Assembly (NCBI RefSeq): GCF_018873765.1
Contig: NC_057924.1
Location: 15,463,001 to 15,527,000, forward strand
Length of the DNA stretch: 64,000 bases
Source: Telopea speciosissima
Taxonomy: Eukaryota > Streptophyta > Magnoliopsida > Proteales > Proteaceae
Direction of reading: 5' to 3'
Position 1 is the stretch's first letter, and each line of letters opens with the position of its first letter. The notes under the pieces are model-generated. The model was not told where the DNA came from. It searched no databases and worked only from the letters and a program-made list of their open reading frames with translations. Positions 34,272-45,790 of this stretch are shown here, one piece after another. A program made the position numbers and the translations under genes.

Positions 34272-35040
34272 TTTTTTCTCTTCTAAAATATCATTTATAT
34301 TAAAGGAAAAAGTAATACAAGTTGGACTGAAATCGAAACACCCACAAAAAACAAGGCAGACCCCTACCACCTACTATAAAGCCATAAGTGGGAGGGGAAA
34401 GCTCGCAACATTAAGGGAAAATAAACGGAAATCCCATCATAACATACGATATTGGGACAACATTGAGCATCCGCCAACAATTCGTCCCGCATAGAGGGGG
34501 ACAGGGCACCATAGTTGAAGAAACTTCCAATCTCGCATCTGATCTAGCTAAAAAATCAGCAAGAGGGTTGGCTAGCTTCTCTAAAATAGTGGGAGACTTT
34601 CCAATCGATAGAGGACAGGACAGACTACAAAGCCAATCAAGCTTGATGAACAAACCATGGAACAACATGCGACGACAACAAAAGGACAACTGAAACCGAG
34701 TCTCACTCCACCCAAATCTTCTGAAAGCCAAGGTCTTTAGCTAACTCAAAGCCATGAATAATAGCAAAGAATTCAGCTTCAAAGTTTGTTTTTACTCCAA
34801 GAAATCTTCTAAAAGAGAGAACGTTGGCTAGCTCATCGCGATAAATTCCTCCCGCCACTAACTCACCCTAGATTTTACAGAGAACAACCGTCAACATTTA
34901 GCTTTAACCAAATAGCGGAGGGAGGCCTAGGGCACCAAAAAACTTCCAGGGGATACCAGAAAGGTCTAGACCGGAGGGAGATACCCAAACGTCTAGATGG
35001 TAGCAAGTTGATAGGCACTAGTTCCTTCTCAACCAATACT
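34272..35040 (-). pseudogene. Second LINE 3' fragment (RNase H end), minus strand
   Basis: The minus-strand frame contains 'EKLANPLADFLARSDARLE', the helix that ends the RNase H of plant LINEs, and the region is laid out like 32310-33260 with a T-rich start. Several frameshifts are present; edges are approximate and no duplication was identified. Confidence 0.65.
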
Positions 35041-35500
35041 ATTTTTCCATATGGAGATCTTTTCTTAGGGCAGAGATATGGTGGAGATCACAACAAATGA
35101 TAGATCCTCTTGTTGCATACTTGCAAACTATGAGATTATCACTACCCCAATAAGTGGTCCTCCCCACCGGTTTTTTATTTTCCACATTATCTAACTCAAC
35201 TTTTTTTTCCCGACTTCTAATGAATGATAAACATTTATAAATAGAAATGGTTTTTCCTTTTATATGAGATTCATGATCAGCTGAAGTTTGTAATGGGTAC
35301 TGATTCTTGTGGAAGTGACTACCCACTAGTTAAATTTAAAGGTAGGTGAAAGTTTGGAGAAGATGGTGCCTATGGTTCACTATAATCCCTAGCAACAATC
35401 GTCTTCATGTAGAGCTTCTCCCCCCTTCACTCCAGAGGTGAGAATGAGAGAAGTTTGATCGTTTATGGGATGTATTAGTTTTATAATGAGCCAATACTAA
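35040..35500. other. No recognisable gene
   Basis: May be further 5' LINE sequence on the minus strand, but no motif was recognised. Confidence 0.35.
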
Positions 35501-35501
35501 A

Positions 35502-35675
35502 ACCCCTTCCCACCCCCCCCCCCCCCCCCTATCGAATCAGAAACCCCTTCCGAGCCCCCATCGTATCTGAAACCCCCTTCCCAGTCCCCATCAAATCTGA
35601 AACCCACTTCTGAGCCCCATCGCCTCTGAAAGCCCCTTTCCAAACCTATCGACTCTGCAACCCCTTCCCTAAGTG
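35502..35675 (+). repeat. C-rich minisatellite, about 30-bp unit, six degenerate copies
   Basis: The unit is approximately 'aaaccccttcc.agcccc.atcg.atctg'. It includes a 17-base C-tract at 35513-35529. Confidence 0.8.
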
Positions 35676-35729
35676 AAATCATCTGCATGCTGCTTTCTTG
35701 GTTTCAAGATTGTCTTGAGTTGAGAGCAT

Positions 35730-36300
35730 GTCAAAAGAAACTCCTCCTACATCATCAATCAAAGCTTTGAATTTGCTATAAATATGGTTGTGGCTCCTCT
35801 TCTGAGCAACCTTCAGATTTGATATAGTTTCCACCTCTTCCACCAACAAAATCTAATCAAGAGGTTGTTGCAACTTCTACAGATGTAGAAACCCTTAGTG
35901 GTAATGAATCAACATCTCCTGCTAAAGGGTGGTCTTCTCTATTGAAGAAGGATTCTCTCCACTTTGTAGAGCCTTCCATGGTAAACGGAGTCCGTACTAC
36001 ATCATGCTCCAAGGAGGTTTCTCTGAAGAAATTATTGCTTGCTAGAAATCATCTATTATAGGTTACTTCTTAAGACATCGTACTTCTTTTGAAGTTGCTA
36101 AGATAACATGACCTAAAGTGTGGAAGATTTCATGTTCAATAGAGGTTTTCCTCCTTAAAAACAGCTTCTTCCTATTTAGTTTTAGTCATGAGACGACAGA
36201 CTGAGAGTTCTAGAAGGAGGACCCTGGCATGTTCATAAGAAAGCTCTAATTCTCCACCCCTTGTGTTTGCTGATCTGTCTTCAAAATCAGGATTTTAGTT
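35730..36300 (+). pseudogene. LINE ORF1 fragment (DUF4283-type), copy 2
   Basis: Opens with ATG and MSKETPPTSSIKALNL at 35730, then follows copy 1 (745-1200) nearly base for base from 'ctacagatgtagaaaccc', with several small deletions and frameshifts. It ends at the same junction with repeat T as copy 1. Confidence 0.75.
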
Positions 36301-36628
36301 TATTATGTTGGGGATGAATGCTCAACCACAAGGAAGAAACCCAAGCGAACAATCACAACACGAGGAATTTAATGTGGCTCAACCCACATGCCTACATCCA
36401 TTCGAGAGAACTAAAAATTTTCCACTAAACCTGAAAAACTTTCTACACCTCTCTCCATCCACCTCACAAAGTGGTCTCTCCTTTAATTGTGTCTAGGATT
36501 TTCCACACAGACACAATATACAGGAAAACTTAAAACCTTAATCCCCACACAATTACAATTTTACTCATGTGCTTGTAATGAACCCAAAACCCAATCCAGT
36601 TATAAATACAAGCCCAATAATAATTATG
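36300..36628 (+). repeat. Dispersed repeat T, copy 2
   Basis: Matches 50148-50465 along its length ('gtctaggatttt.cacacaga', 'aatacaagcccaataataat'). Its right end abuts LEC2-like pseudogene copy C. Confidence 0.75.
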
Positions 36629-38105
36629 TGAACACTTTCATTGAAGTTAGTGAAGAGAAAACTATAAGCATCCATAACTTCTTTTTGTACTCCTCGTCTT
36701 ACAGTTACAGTGGTGTCCTTGACCAATGAGGGTTTCTCCACCCGCGCTGCTGGTGGTGGTGGTCAGTGAAGACAAAAAGAAGCAGCACCAACAGCATCTG
36801 ATGACCAACACTCTCCTGCAACACTACTACCACCCTCTCCGTGTTGTTTCTTAAGAGGCGTAACATATCATTGCACTTCTGCTACTTCTACTATGTTCTC
36901 TCTACTTATGCCTCTTCTTCGAGTTTGAGGAATGTAACAGAATTGTTGTTGTTGTTGTTGATATTGTTGTTGGTGCTATTGGTGTAGCAGTGGTGCATAA
37001 TATAGAAGTTGGTTCACTAGAAATCTAGGCTTTACAGCAGGTTTGTGGTCCGCCTTCTTTCCACAGATGAACTGCACATACACAAAGATCAACAGTAAAA
37101 AACTAAGATACAAGTGTCAAACCCTAAATTGAATCGGTTAAACCAATCAAACCTGATCAAAATATCCAAATTATCAGGGTGCAGATTCGGTTTGGGTACA
37201 ATGAAACTGGATGAAATCGTCCAAAAAAACTGGATTGAAAATGATAAAAAAATGTATACCAACCCAAAAATCATAAAAATACTTTTCTTTTTCGGAAAAA
37301 AGAACCCTGAAAGGCAGCGTGGCCCTGCCTAAATATAGAGTGGCTCAAGATGATCGCACCATCCCCACAAAAAGTTCAAATCCCACCCTTATTGATGCTT
37401 CCATGAAACTCACATTGGGCCACACTACCTTTCACAAAACCCTCTTCCTTTTTTTTCTCCCATAATTATGTTTATTTGTATATCCATGATAAACTGAACC
37501 CAAACCGGACTGAGACAATTAGCAAACAGAGAACAACCTAGCAAGAGAGAATCAAAATAAACTGAAACCGAAATTCCCTTATTGGAACTTGCAGCATTGG
37601 AACTCTATGTTTTCAGAAAAGAAACCCTAAAAAAAAAAAAAACAATAAACACAAGAGTAGATCATCTATTCAGATTTGCTTACCGGTGTTCTCCAGTACT
37701 TACATCGCTATTTTTAAGTTCTTTCTAAAACAAAAATAAAAAACAGAGTCAGTAAAACGATTCTGAACTTAAAAGCTCAAAAAAACAACAAAACAGAGAG
37801 AATAAACCACCTTGTTATCAGATGTCGTAATGGTTTTGTTATCTTCACCGTTGATGCTGTTAGCATTGCTTGGTGTAGCCGTAGCAGGAAAAGCTTGTTC
37901 GTCGCTTATCGGTGCTAGACCAGAGAGGTTGAATGAACGGGAAGAAGAAGATAAAGTTGTCTGAAGAACCCATTCTCCTTGCTATCCTTCTCTTACTACT
38001 CGCTGCCTTTGTTATCGAAGAAGAAGGCCATCTAAAAACCTGCTGCTGGAGTTCCAATTTCGATGATGAGCGAAACAGCTCTTGAGGATATGAAGTCCCC
38101 ACCCC
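36629..38105 (-). pseudogene. LEC2-like pseudogene copy C (exons 6, 4 remnant, 2 remnant, 1 end)
   Basis: From left to right this is the antisense of exon 6 (36635-37070, including the TTG repeat and 'gcctttacagcaggttt'-like text with the exon-6 acceptor at about 37070), intron 5 repeats (37117-37570), the exon 4 end with an LENTG-like codon run preceded by a stop (about 37683-37715), a scrap of exon 2/intron 1 (37720-37790), then exon 1 from its donor (about 37812) to about 38100. Introns are retained, so this is a segmental and not a retro-copied duplicate. Exons 3 and 5 are missing. Exon 1 is cut by R1 copy d. Confidence 0.88.
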
Positions 38106-39293
38106 TAGTGGAGTCATAAACTTTTGCATGTATGACCAAAACATATTAATCGGAAAACCATTTTTATGCATTCTCCTTGGACCAAGATCTACGATGCAAA
38201 GCTAGCAATTTGTGATGGTCCAGTTGCAAAATCATTTGATTTTGCTTTGCATGTAACTGTATTGCCTTGTATGCAACATTATAAACATGTTCTCTAATCA
38301 CAAACATGGATGCAATATCAATGCAGATCTAGAAAACACAAAAACATTATACATTCATTGTGGATACATATATAGCTATGCAGAAATGAACGATAGCGTA
38401 AAATCGATCAATCTATCACGCTCATAAATGAGAGTTATAATCCATTATTTAGCAATATACATGCACCATACAACCTAAGAAACTTTAAAAAACAATTGAA
38501 GGAAGATAATTAGTTTGGAGGAAGCCTTTTTATATTAAAAGAAAATCAAACTTTAACAAGTTAAGGTGATCAAAACAGGAGAAATATACCTAGAAGCAAT
38601 ATTTGGAAAGTACGCTTCTTCAAGATCTCATGGACTCTCTCAACCAACTGGTGATTCTAGATCTCGGATGTTTACAAACACCTTGTTGGAGATGGAAAGG
38701 ACCTTGCTAAAAATAACTTGACGAAGGGACTCACACCGAATGTCTTTAGAAGGAGCAACAATACAATATAAGTCAACAGTACCAAGAATGGTGAGAAAAA
38801 GGATAAGAAACACACTTATTTATAATGAAATTTGTGATACACTTGCCATCATGCATGTATACTTGTCAATCTCCTTGATTGTAACGGGAAAGCTTGTGAT
38901 ACACTCGCCATAATGCATATAGAATTGTAAGTCTCCTTGAATGTAACAAGAGAGCTTGTGATGCACTTGCGATCATGCATGTAGAGTTGTCAGTGTCCTT
39001 GATGTAACTAGACTCTCATTCATAAGATGACTAAATATGGCTAAAGACAATTTAGTAAGCGTCATTGCATAGATTGAGTCATATTTACGTATTTAGGGTT
39101 AGCTAATACTTAATAGTTATAACTTATATAAGAATAACGCACACACATATGGATTATGTGCCAAATAAACACCTATATTTGAGTGAAAAAAATGTTTGAG
39201 ACTATAAGGGCCCAAAACAGTTAAGAAACTGGATCCGGACCCAAAACCAAAACCAGGTTATGACATAATTACAAAGAAATACTTATACTTGAG
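38106..39293 (+). repeat. Dispersed repeat family R1, copy d
   Basis: Starts 'tggagtcataaacttttgc' directly at the broken exon 1 of copy C. The first 520 bases pair with R1 copy e in inverted orientation. Contains an internal triplication at 38832-39013. Confidence 0.78.
38832..39013 (+). repeat. Three tandem 62-bp units inside R1d
   Basis: Units start at 38832, 38894 and 38956, each beginning 'ttgtgat.cact.gc.atcatgc'. Other R1 copies have a single unit here, so the expansion is specific to this copy. Confidence 0.85.
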
Positions 39294-40108
39294 TGATCTT
39301 GAATAAGCTTACTTTCCAAATATTTCTTCTAGGTATATTTCTCCTATTCTGATCACCTTAACTTGTTAAAGTTTTATTTACTTTTAATGTAGAAAGTCTT
39401 CCTCCAAATTAATTACTTTCCTTCAACTGTATGTTGAAGTTTCTCAGGTTGTACGTTGCATGTATATTGCTAAATTATGAATTGTAACTCTCATTTAAGG
39501 GTGTGATATATTGATTGATTTTATGCTTTTAAATCTTTTAATTATTGTTCATTTATGCGCAACTATATCCATATCCAGTATGAATAAATAATCTTCTTGC
39601 ATTTCTAGATCTGCAGTGAAAGTACATCCGTGTTTATGATTAAATGACGTGTTTATAATGTTGCATGCAAGACAATACAGTTACATGCAAAGCAATATCA
39701 AATGATATTACAACAGAGCCATCACAAAGTGCTAGCTTTACCTATTAGATTTAGGTTCAAAGAGAATGCATAAAAATGGTTTCTCGATTAATATGTTTTG
39801 GTGATACATGTAAAATTTGACTCTGCTAGGACTAGTCTAGCTTTGTATGCTAGATTTAGGTCAAAGGAGAATGCATAAAAATGGTTTCTCAATTAAAATG
39901 TTTTGGTGATACATGCAAAAGTTTGACTCCACCAAGGCTAGTCTGCAGTGCTCTTATGCGGTTGGTGATACATGGAAAAGTGTGACTCCACCAGGGCTAG
40001 CAGTCTCGATTAATATGTTTTGGTGATACATGCAAAAGTTTGACTCCACCAGGGCTAGTCTGTAGTGTTCTTATGCGGTTGGTGATATATGCAAAAGTTT
40101 GATTCCAC
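39294..40108 (-). repeat. Dispersed repeat family R1, copy e (inverted)
   Basis: Reverse complement of the first part of R1d: 39294-39810 matches 38626-38110. From 39795 to 40108 a motif 'ggtgatacatgcaaaagttt' plus 'gactccacca.ggctag' is repeated about five times, with whole R1 end segments reiterated. Confidence 0.82.
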
Positions 40109-40109
40109 C

Positions 40110-40778
40110 ACCATGGATAAGAACATCCCAAAACTAACCACAACCACTATCTGTCCCACCATTACAACCACCACTAGTTCTAAGGGTGTCAATCGTTACG
40201 GTATCTGATATTTGGTACGGTATTGGTACAATATACTACAAATATACCTCGTACCAAAACCGTATCAATATGATATGGTGCATTTTCACTGTTTTGTTTA
40301 TACTGATACCTTATCAAATATTGACTCAGTACATATATCTCATACCGATACCATACCAAATTTACTTGGTATGATTCAGAAGAGATACACTGGTAGGGTA
40401 TCCGTATACGGTATGTGGTACTCATTGGCACCCCATCTATTCATGGAGAAGAAAGGTCGTGGTTCGAAGAAGCTGGACTGAATCTTGAATCAGGTTGTTT
40501 AGCATCACACCATCTCTAAAAATAGAAGACGAAAGAAGCTAGTTCCTCCAATTCGGGTTTTCTTCAGATTACATTTATTCGTCGATGTTTCCAGTGAACT
40601 TTTTGGGGATTGAGAAATCTGGTGGGTTTGATCATGTAATGCCTAGTACTATTGGGGCTTTATTTCGAGAGAATGGGAGATATAGGGGTGGGGACTTCAT
40701 ATCCTCAGGAGCTTTTTCTCTCATTGTTGAAATCTAAACTCCAGTAGCAGCCTACCAGAAAGCCTTCTTCGATAACGA
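40110..40778 (+). pseudogene. LEC2-like exon 1 copy D+ (plus strand), split by a MITE
   Basis: Begins ATGGATAAGAACATCCC at 40110 (MDKNIPKLT), homologous to MDQNIPKLN of the intact gene, which supports that start. After the MITE (40182-40434) it follows exon 1 through 'cctccaattcgggttttctt', 'gatgtttccagtgaac', 'ggggtggggacttcatatcc' to 'ccttcttcgataacga'. Frameshifts and stops abolish the frame. It shares with D- a roughly 33-base segment ('cctagtactattggggc') absent from the intact gene, so D+ and D- come from one paralogue. It lies inverted to D-. Confidence 0.87.
40182..40434. mobile_element. MITE inside D+, hAT-like ends
   Basis: Ends GGGTGTCAAT and ATTGGCACCCC are imperfectly complementary, and the interior is rich in 'cggtat' and 'ataccg' motifs that fold back. 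D- runs straight through this place, showing it is an insertion. No clear 8-bp duplication was found. Related sequence occurs near 56450-56500 and 56620-56740. Confidence 0.7.
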
Positions 40779-41443
40779 GTGTAGCCTTAGCAAGGAAAGC
40801 TTGTTCGTCGCTTATTGGTTCTAGACAAAACAAGCTGAGAGAAAAGGAAGAAGAAGATAAAGTTCCCCACGAACCCATTCTCCTTGCTATCCTTCTCTTA
40901 CTCCTTACTTCCTTTGTTATCGAAGAAGTTCATCTGATAAGAAGTTGTCGAGGTTTCGATCTCCATGATAGCTAAAACAACTCTGAGGATAAGAAGTCCC
41001 CACCCTTGTATCCACCATTTTTCTCGAAATGAGCCCCAACAGTAATAGGCCCTACATTATCGAACCCACCAGATTGTCCATCCCTAAAAGGTTCACTAGA
41101 AACATCAAAGAATCAATGTAATCCGAAGGAGACCCAAATTGGAGAAATTGGGTTCCTTCTTCTTCTTGATTCTATAGAATCCGATGATTCTCGAAGATGG
41201 TGTGAGACGCTGAACAACCAGATTCCAGATTCAGCCAAACTTTTGCGAACCATGGCCTTTCTTCTCCATAAATGGAACTACCGGTGTTCGTAATGGTCGG
41301 ACAGATTGTGGTGATTGTGGTTAGTTTAGGGATGTTCTGATTTGATCTATGGTGAGACGATGAAGAGTAGAAAGTTTCTGATGGGATGGAGAATTTGCAG
41401 GTGTGAAGGAGCCACGAGAGATAATAGTGGTGTGGATGACGAC
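40779..41443 (-). pseudogene. LEC2-like exon 1 copy D- (minus strand)
   Basis: Antisense of exon 1 from its 3' part ('aaagcttgttcgtcgctta', shared with copy C) to beyond the start codon (which here reads ATA, near 41353) and about 85 bases of the upstream region. Bases 40917-41277 pair with D+ (40435-40778 and, beyond the MITE, 40110-40181 with about 41285-41355). Truncated at 41443-41447 by the Tat-like LTR. Confidence 0.87.
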
Positions 41444-41446
41444 ACC

Positions 41447-44300
41447 TTAACATAGCCGTATTTAACCATTTTAAGTTCACATTTGAAGTTTCACCCAAAT
41501 CCAACACCTTTCATGAAAATGATCGTTTCACCCCTGGCATGGTTCTCGGTATCTGGACCACCCGATTTAGTCCGAAATACTTTGGATGACCTCATTTGGT
41601 CATATTAAGTTTTCACGTAAAGTTTCGGCCAAATCGGGTAACTTTTGTGAAAATGATCGTTTTGCCCCTGGTATGGTTCTTGGTACCCGAGCCACCCGAT
41701 GTGACCTGAAATCATTTGGATAACTTTATTTGGTCATATTGTGCTTACACGTAAAATTTCATGTAATTTTGGAATCATTTGGACCTTGATCGGTGTGAAA
41801 CACCATTTATGTGCTTTCTTTGATATCCGTGCCATTTTTAGGCAAAATCCAATCATATCTGTCACACGGATGAAAAGTACGGGTTGAGACCTTCGCGGTA
41901 ATATGTGGCGCGTCAAAATCGGCCACACGGATTGGAAGATATCAATATTTGAATGTGGGCCTTTAAAACAAAATCTTTAAGAAAGAGAGAAAAATAAAAT
42001 AAAAAGTTGACCGAACCGAGTCAGACCGGATTGACACGACCGGATCTACCTGGCCTGACCCGACCCACCTGAACTGTCGGCAGGGGACAAAGCCCCACCA
42101 TTTAGGCTGAGCCACACAAGGCCCATCACCCATGCCCACCTGCCCGGCAGGCCTAGGCACACGCAAGCCCAGGGCACACGCAAGCCTAGGCACACGCAAG
42201 CCCAGGCCGCACAGCAAGCCAGCCCATCACTCCTTATCCTAGCCATTAATGCACCAGGGGTCTTTGAGACCTTTCCTCGAACACTTTTTTCCTATAAATA
42301 GGAGGTGTTTTAGAGAGGTTAGGGAGGGAGGAAAATTAGTGAAAAATTACCTTCACGTAGTCCTTGATCCCCTCTTTCCATCCATGCTTTCTTATCCATA
42401 AGTTATCCTCCATTACTGATATAAAATTCCATAAATACCCCTTCTTTACCACTCTTGTCATTCGGAGCAATCACACTTGGAGCTGCTTTTGGAGGTTTCC
42501 GGCGATACTTAAGGTCAAAAAAAGGTTACTCAAGCTGAGTCCAGGCACTTCCACGCTTCAAGGGTATTTTTCCATATTTTTTAATTATTTTTAAGTATTT
42601 TTTTTGATTTTCTTTACAACAAAGGTTGTTTTTCAGTTATAAAAATGTTAAAAATAATTCAAGAGTGATAAAAATATGAAGTTTTCGGGGATGATGCTTA
42701 TCACTATGTTTGACATTCATTAATTTTCTCAAGCTCCAAATCATTTTTTTTGTGACATTTTTTCCCCTATAAAGGATTTTGGATTATGTAAAATTTGAAC
42801 ATGTGGGTGGGTATTTGGACAAAAGTGTTATGACTATGTTAAAGATCATATTTTGATTAGTGGGAATGGGCTCTGGTTTGATCCAATTCTGATCTGTGAT
42901 GGGGATTTTGTATTTTTCTTTGTTTTCCCTTCTTTTTTAGCATTTCAGAAAATATTAAAAATAATATAAATGCATAAAAATTCACAAAAAAATTATGGAC
43001 TGCATATTTCATCATGCTTGATTTTATGGAATCATTATCCACTGACATGCATGTTTGATAGTTTTTATACATTTCCCACCTCATTTAGGGGTATAAATGT
43101 CATTTGTCTAATTATAATGAAAAATTCTGGAAAAATAGGAAAAAATGTTTTTATACATGACATGCTGTTTTAGAATGGTTTAGGATGTTTTCATATGCAT
43201 ACGTGACCATCATGCTTGATAGATATGCATACAAAGTCATTTGCGCCCTCTAGGGGCATTTTGGTAATTTACCAAACGTGGGCCTAGGCTATCATTATGG
43301 AAATATCATTTGGTGTGTTCAGTCATTTTTGGATGTTTAACATCACTTTCGATGCCTACAATGATTCTAAGTGTCTTTTGACACTTTTGCCATTTTGCCC
43401 TTAGGGGCATTTTGGTCATTTTGTGACCAAACCTTGCTTAGGACCCCGGAAAGGCTCCTGTTACTTTTTCCGCATGTTTTAACATTTAATAAACATGTTT
43501 TAAGCATAAGTCAGCATTTTCATGAATTATCATGCATTTTCTACATGTTTGCCATAACAGGGGCATTTTGGTAATTTTTATCACCCCACATTTCCTTGCC
43601 ATTTCATGTGCTCTTGATGATCCAAATGCATGATGTTAATGTTATTTAATCATGTTTTGCTTATTTACAGCATTTAAATATGATTTCATGCCTTTGTACA
43701 TATTTTGGCCCTTTAGTGGCATTTTCGTAATTTTGACTATTTTGGCCTATAAGTTGTTTTGCTTATCAATATAATTGTCCTTCTCCATGATATAATTAGA
43801 CTTGGTTTTCTTTTTTACAGTCAACCATGTTTTAGACCATAGAGTTAGGCTTTCTAATTTAGGTAAAATCCATTAATTAGCTTAACTAGGATGCATAATG
43901 TATATAACCATCTAGCCTAGTGATAGTAATCAGGATTAAAACATTAATCTTAATTAGCCTAACTAGGTTCATAAATTTCAATTAAGATAATAAAAAATCT
44001 TTACAAAAAAATTAGTTTAATTAGGTACATAATATGTATAACACAACAGTACACAACAGAGTTTGGTCTAGGAAGACCGGCCATCGGCCCGGCGGTTGCT
44101 GGGTGCCTAACACCTTCCCAGCCCGTAACTTGATACTTACCTAGAGATCTGGGGCAGACCATCCATTGAGTCATTGGAGTTAATTTAGCGCCCCTTCTGC
44201 GAAGGAGGGGCACCATTCATAGGTCCTAGACCCTAAATCTAGGTGCGCGACTCCCATTTTCCCATTTTCTTTCTTTCCCCTGGGTGCACGCCCAGCGACC
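41447..44300 (+). repeat. 5' LTR of the Tat-like element (5'-truncated; end approximate)
   Basis: Matches 46441-47714 from 'ttaacatagccgtatttaac'. TATAAATA at 42293-42300 is the likely core promoter. Contains a short GC-rich repeat 'aggcacacgcaagccc' at 42150-42220. The right end is placed only by the 'gggtgcctaacaccttcc' end-region motif. Confidence 0.6.
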
Positions 44301-44446
44301 CTCCGTAGAGGATTAGATGATGAAAATAGCGATGAACCCGTCGTTCCCTTAAAACAGGAAAGTGGGAAATTCCTATGAAGCCCTAAAATGATGGGTAATG
44401 TGGCAATGATGGTTAATGAAGTGAAAATGATGTTTGGTATAACCGA

Positions 44447-44730
44447 GCTTGAAAGCTGCCTGCGTATCCCAAGTTGGGAATCAGGTCAAACGTAGTTCAT
44501 GCCAGATGATGGTTAAAAATGAGGTTTAATGGAAAGATGTGATGGACGGTATGACCGAGCTTGAAAGCTGCCTATGTATCCCAAGTCAGGAATCAGGTCA
44601 AACGTAGTTCGTGCTTGATGATGGTTAAAAAAAAGAGGTTTAATGGAAAGATGTAATGGGTGGTGTGACCGAGCTTGAAAGCTGCCTACGTAACCCAAGT
44701 CAGGAATCAGATCAAACGTAGTTCATGCTT
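44447..44730 (+). repeat. Three tandem units of about 112 bp
   Basis: Each begins 'gaccgagcttgaaagctgcc' and includes 'caggtcaaacgtagttc'. Confidence 0.85.
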
Positions 44731-44894
44731 ACATGTTGATTGCATTTGTGTTTATTCTATGTTTAATTTAATAGTTTTGCATGTTGATTGCATTTATATA
44801 TTTCATGCTTGCATTTGTACTTATTCCCAATTTAGTTTAACTTGGCATGATGTTTAAAGAGTCCAATTTGCATGTGAATTATGTTTACACTTGT

Positions 44895-45440
44895 ATCTTG
44901 ACCCAATAGAGTGTCAATCCATCTCTTGACCCAGTAGTGCGTCAACCCATCTTTTGACCCAGTAGTGCGTCAACCCATGTCTTGACCCGGTAGAGCGTCA
45001 ATTCATTCGTGATGTAGTCGAGTGTCACACATCTCTTGACCCGGTAGTGTGTCAACCCATCTCTTGACCCGGTAGAGCGTCAATTCATTCATGACCCAGT
45101 AGAGTGCCACACATCTGTTGACCCGGTAGTGTGTCGATCCACCTCTTGACTAGGTTGAGCGTCAATTCATTCGTGACCCAGTAGAGTGTCACACATCTCT
45201 TGACCCGGTAGTGCGTCAATTCATTAATGACCCGGTAGTGCGTCAATCCATCTCTTGACATGGTAGAGAGTCAATCTGCTTCCCTAACCCGTTAGGGGTC
45301 AACCCTATATTGACTCGATAGAGTGTCAATCTGTTTTCATGACCCAGTAGAGTGTCAACCAATAGGTGCCAGTAGTGTATCAACCAATAGGTGACCCGTT
45401 AGAGTGGCAGCCTTATAGACTCGACCCATTGGAGCGTCGC
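44895..45440 (+). repeat. Minisatellite, 27-29 bp unit, roughly 19 copies
   Basis: Consensus approximately 'ttgacccggtagtgcgtcaa' plus 'cccatctc'. Alternate units end 'ttcattcg' or 'acacatct', suggesting a higher-order pattern. Confidence 0.88.
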
Positions 45441-45630
45441 AGTCCTCTTCCTTAGATGGAAGGAGAAGGCAAGTGATTAGAGTTCCTCGATTCCTGCCCA
45501 ATTTTCATCTTCCACATGATTTGTAGGCCGCGTTAGGCCAAGTTCTAACAGTACAGGTGATCGTGGTTTGAAGGCTTCATCCCCCAGTTGTTAATTAACA
45601 AGACGAAGGAACTGAAAGATTCCACTTCCA

Positions 45631-45790
45631 TCAGGTTCAAAGCTGTACACCACTGCCAACATGGACTATCTACACATCTGTTGAGAAATCCTCAGGTTCG
45701 AAGCTATACACCGCTGCCAACATGGGCTATCTGCACCTCTGTTGAGAAATCCTCCGGTTCAAAATTGTACACCGCTGCCAAAACAACGAG
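45631..45790 (+). repeat. Tandem 61-bp repeat, about 2.5 copies
   Basis: Units start at 45631, 45692 and 45753 with 'tc.ggttc.aa..t.tacacc' and 'ctgccaacatgg'. Confidence 0.85.

Noticed and set aside
44895-45440. Regularly spaced 27-29-bp repeats resembling a CRISPR array
   Set aside because: Units are head-to-tail without unique spacers, there are no cas genes, and the context is a plant retrotransposon; it is a minisatellite.
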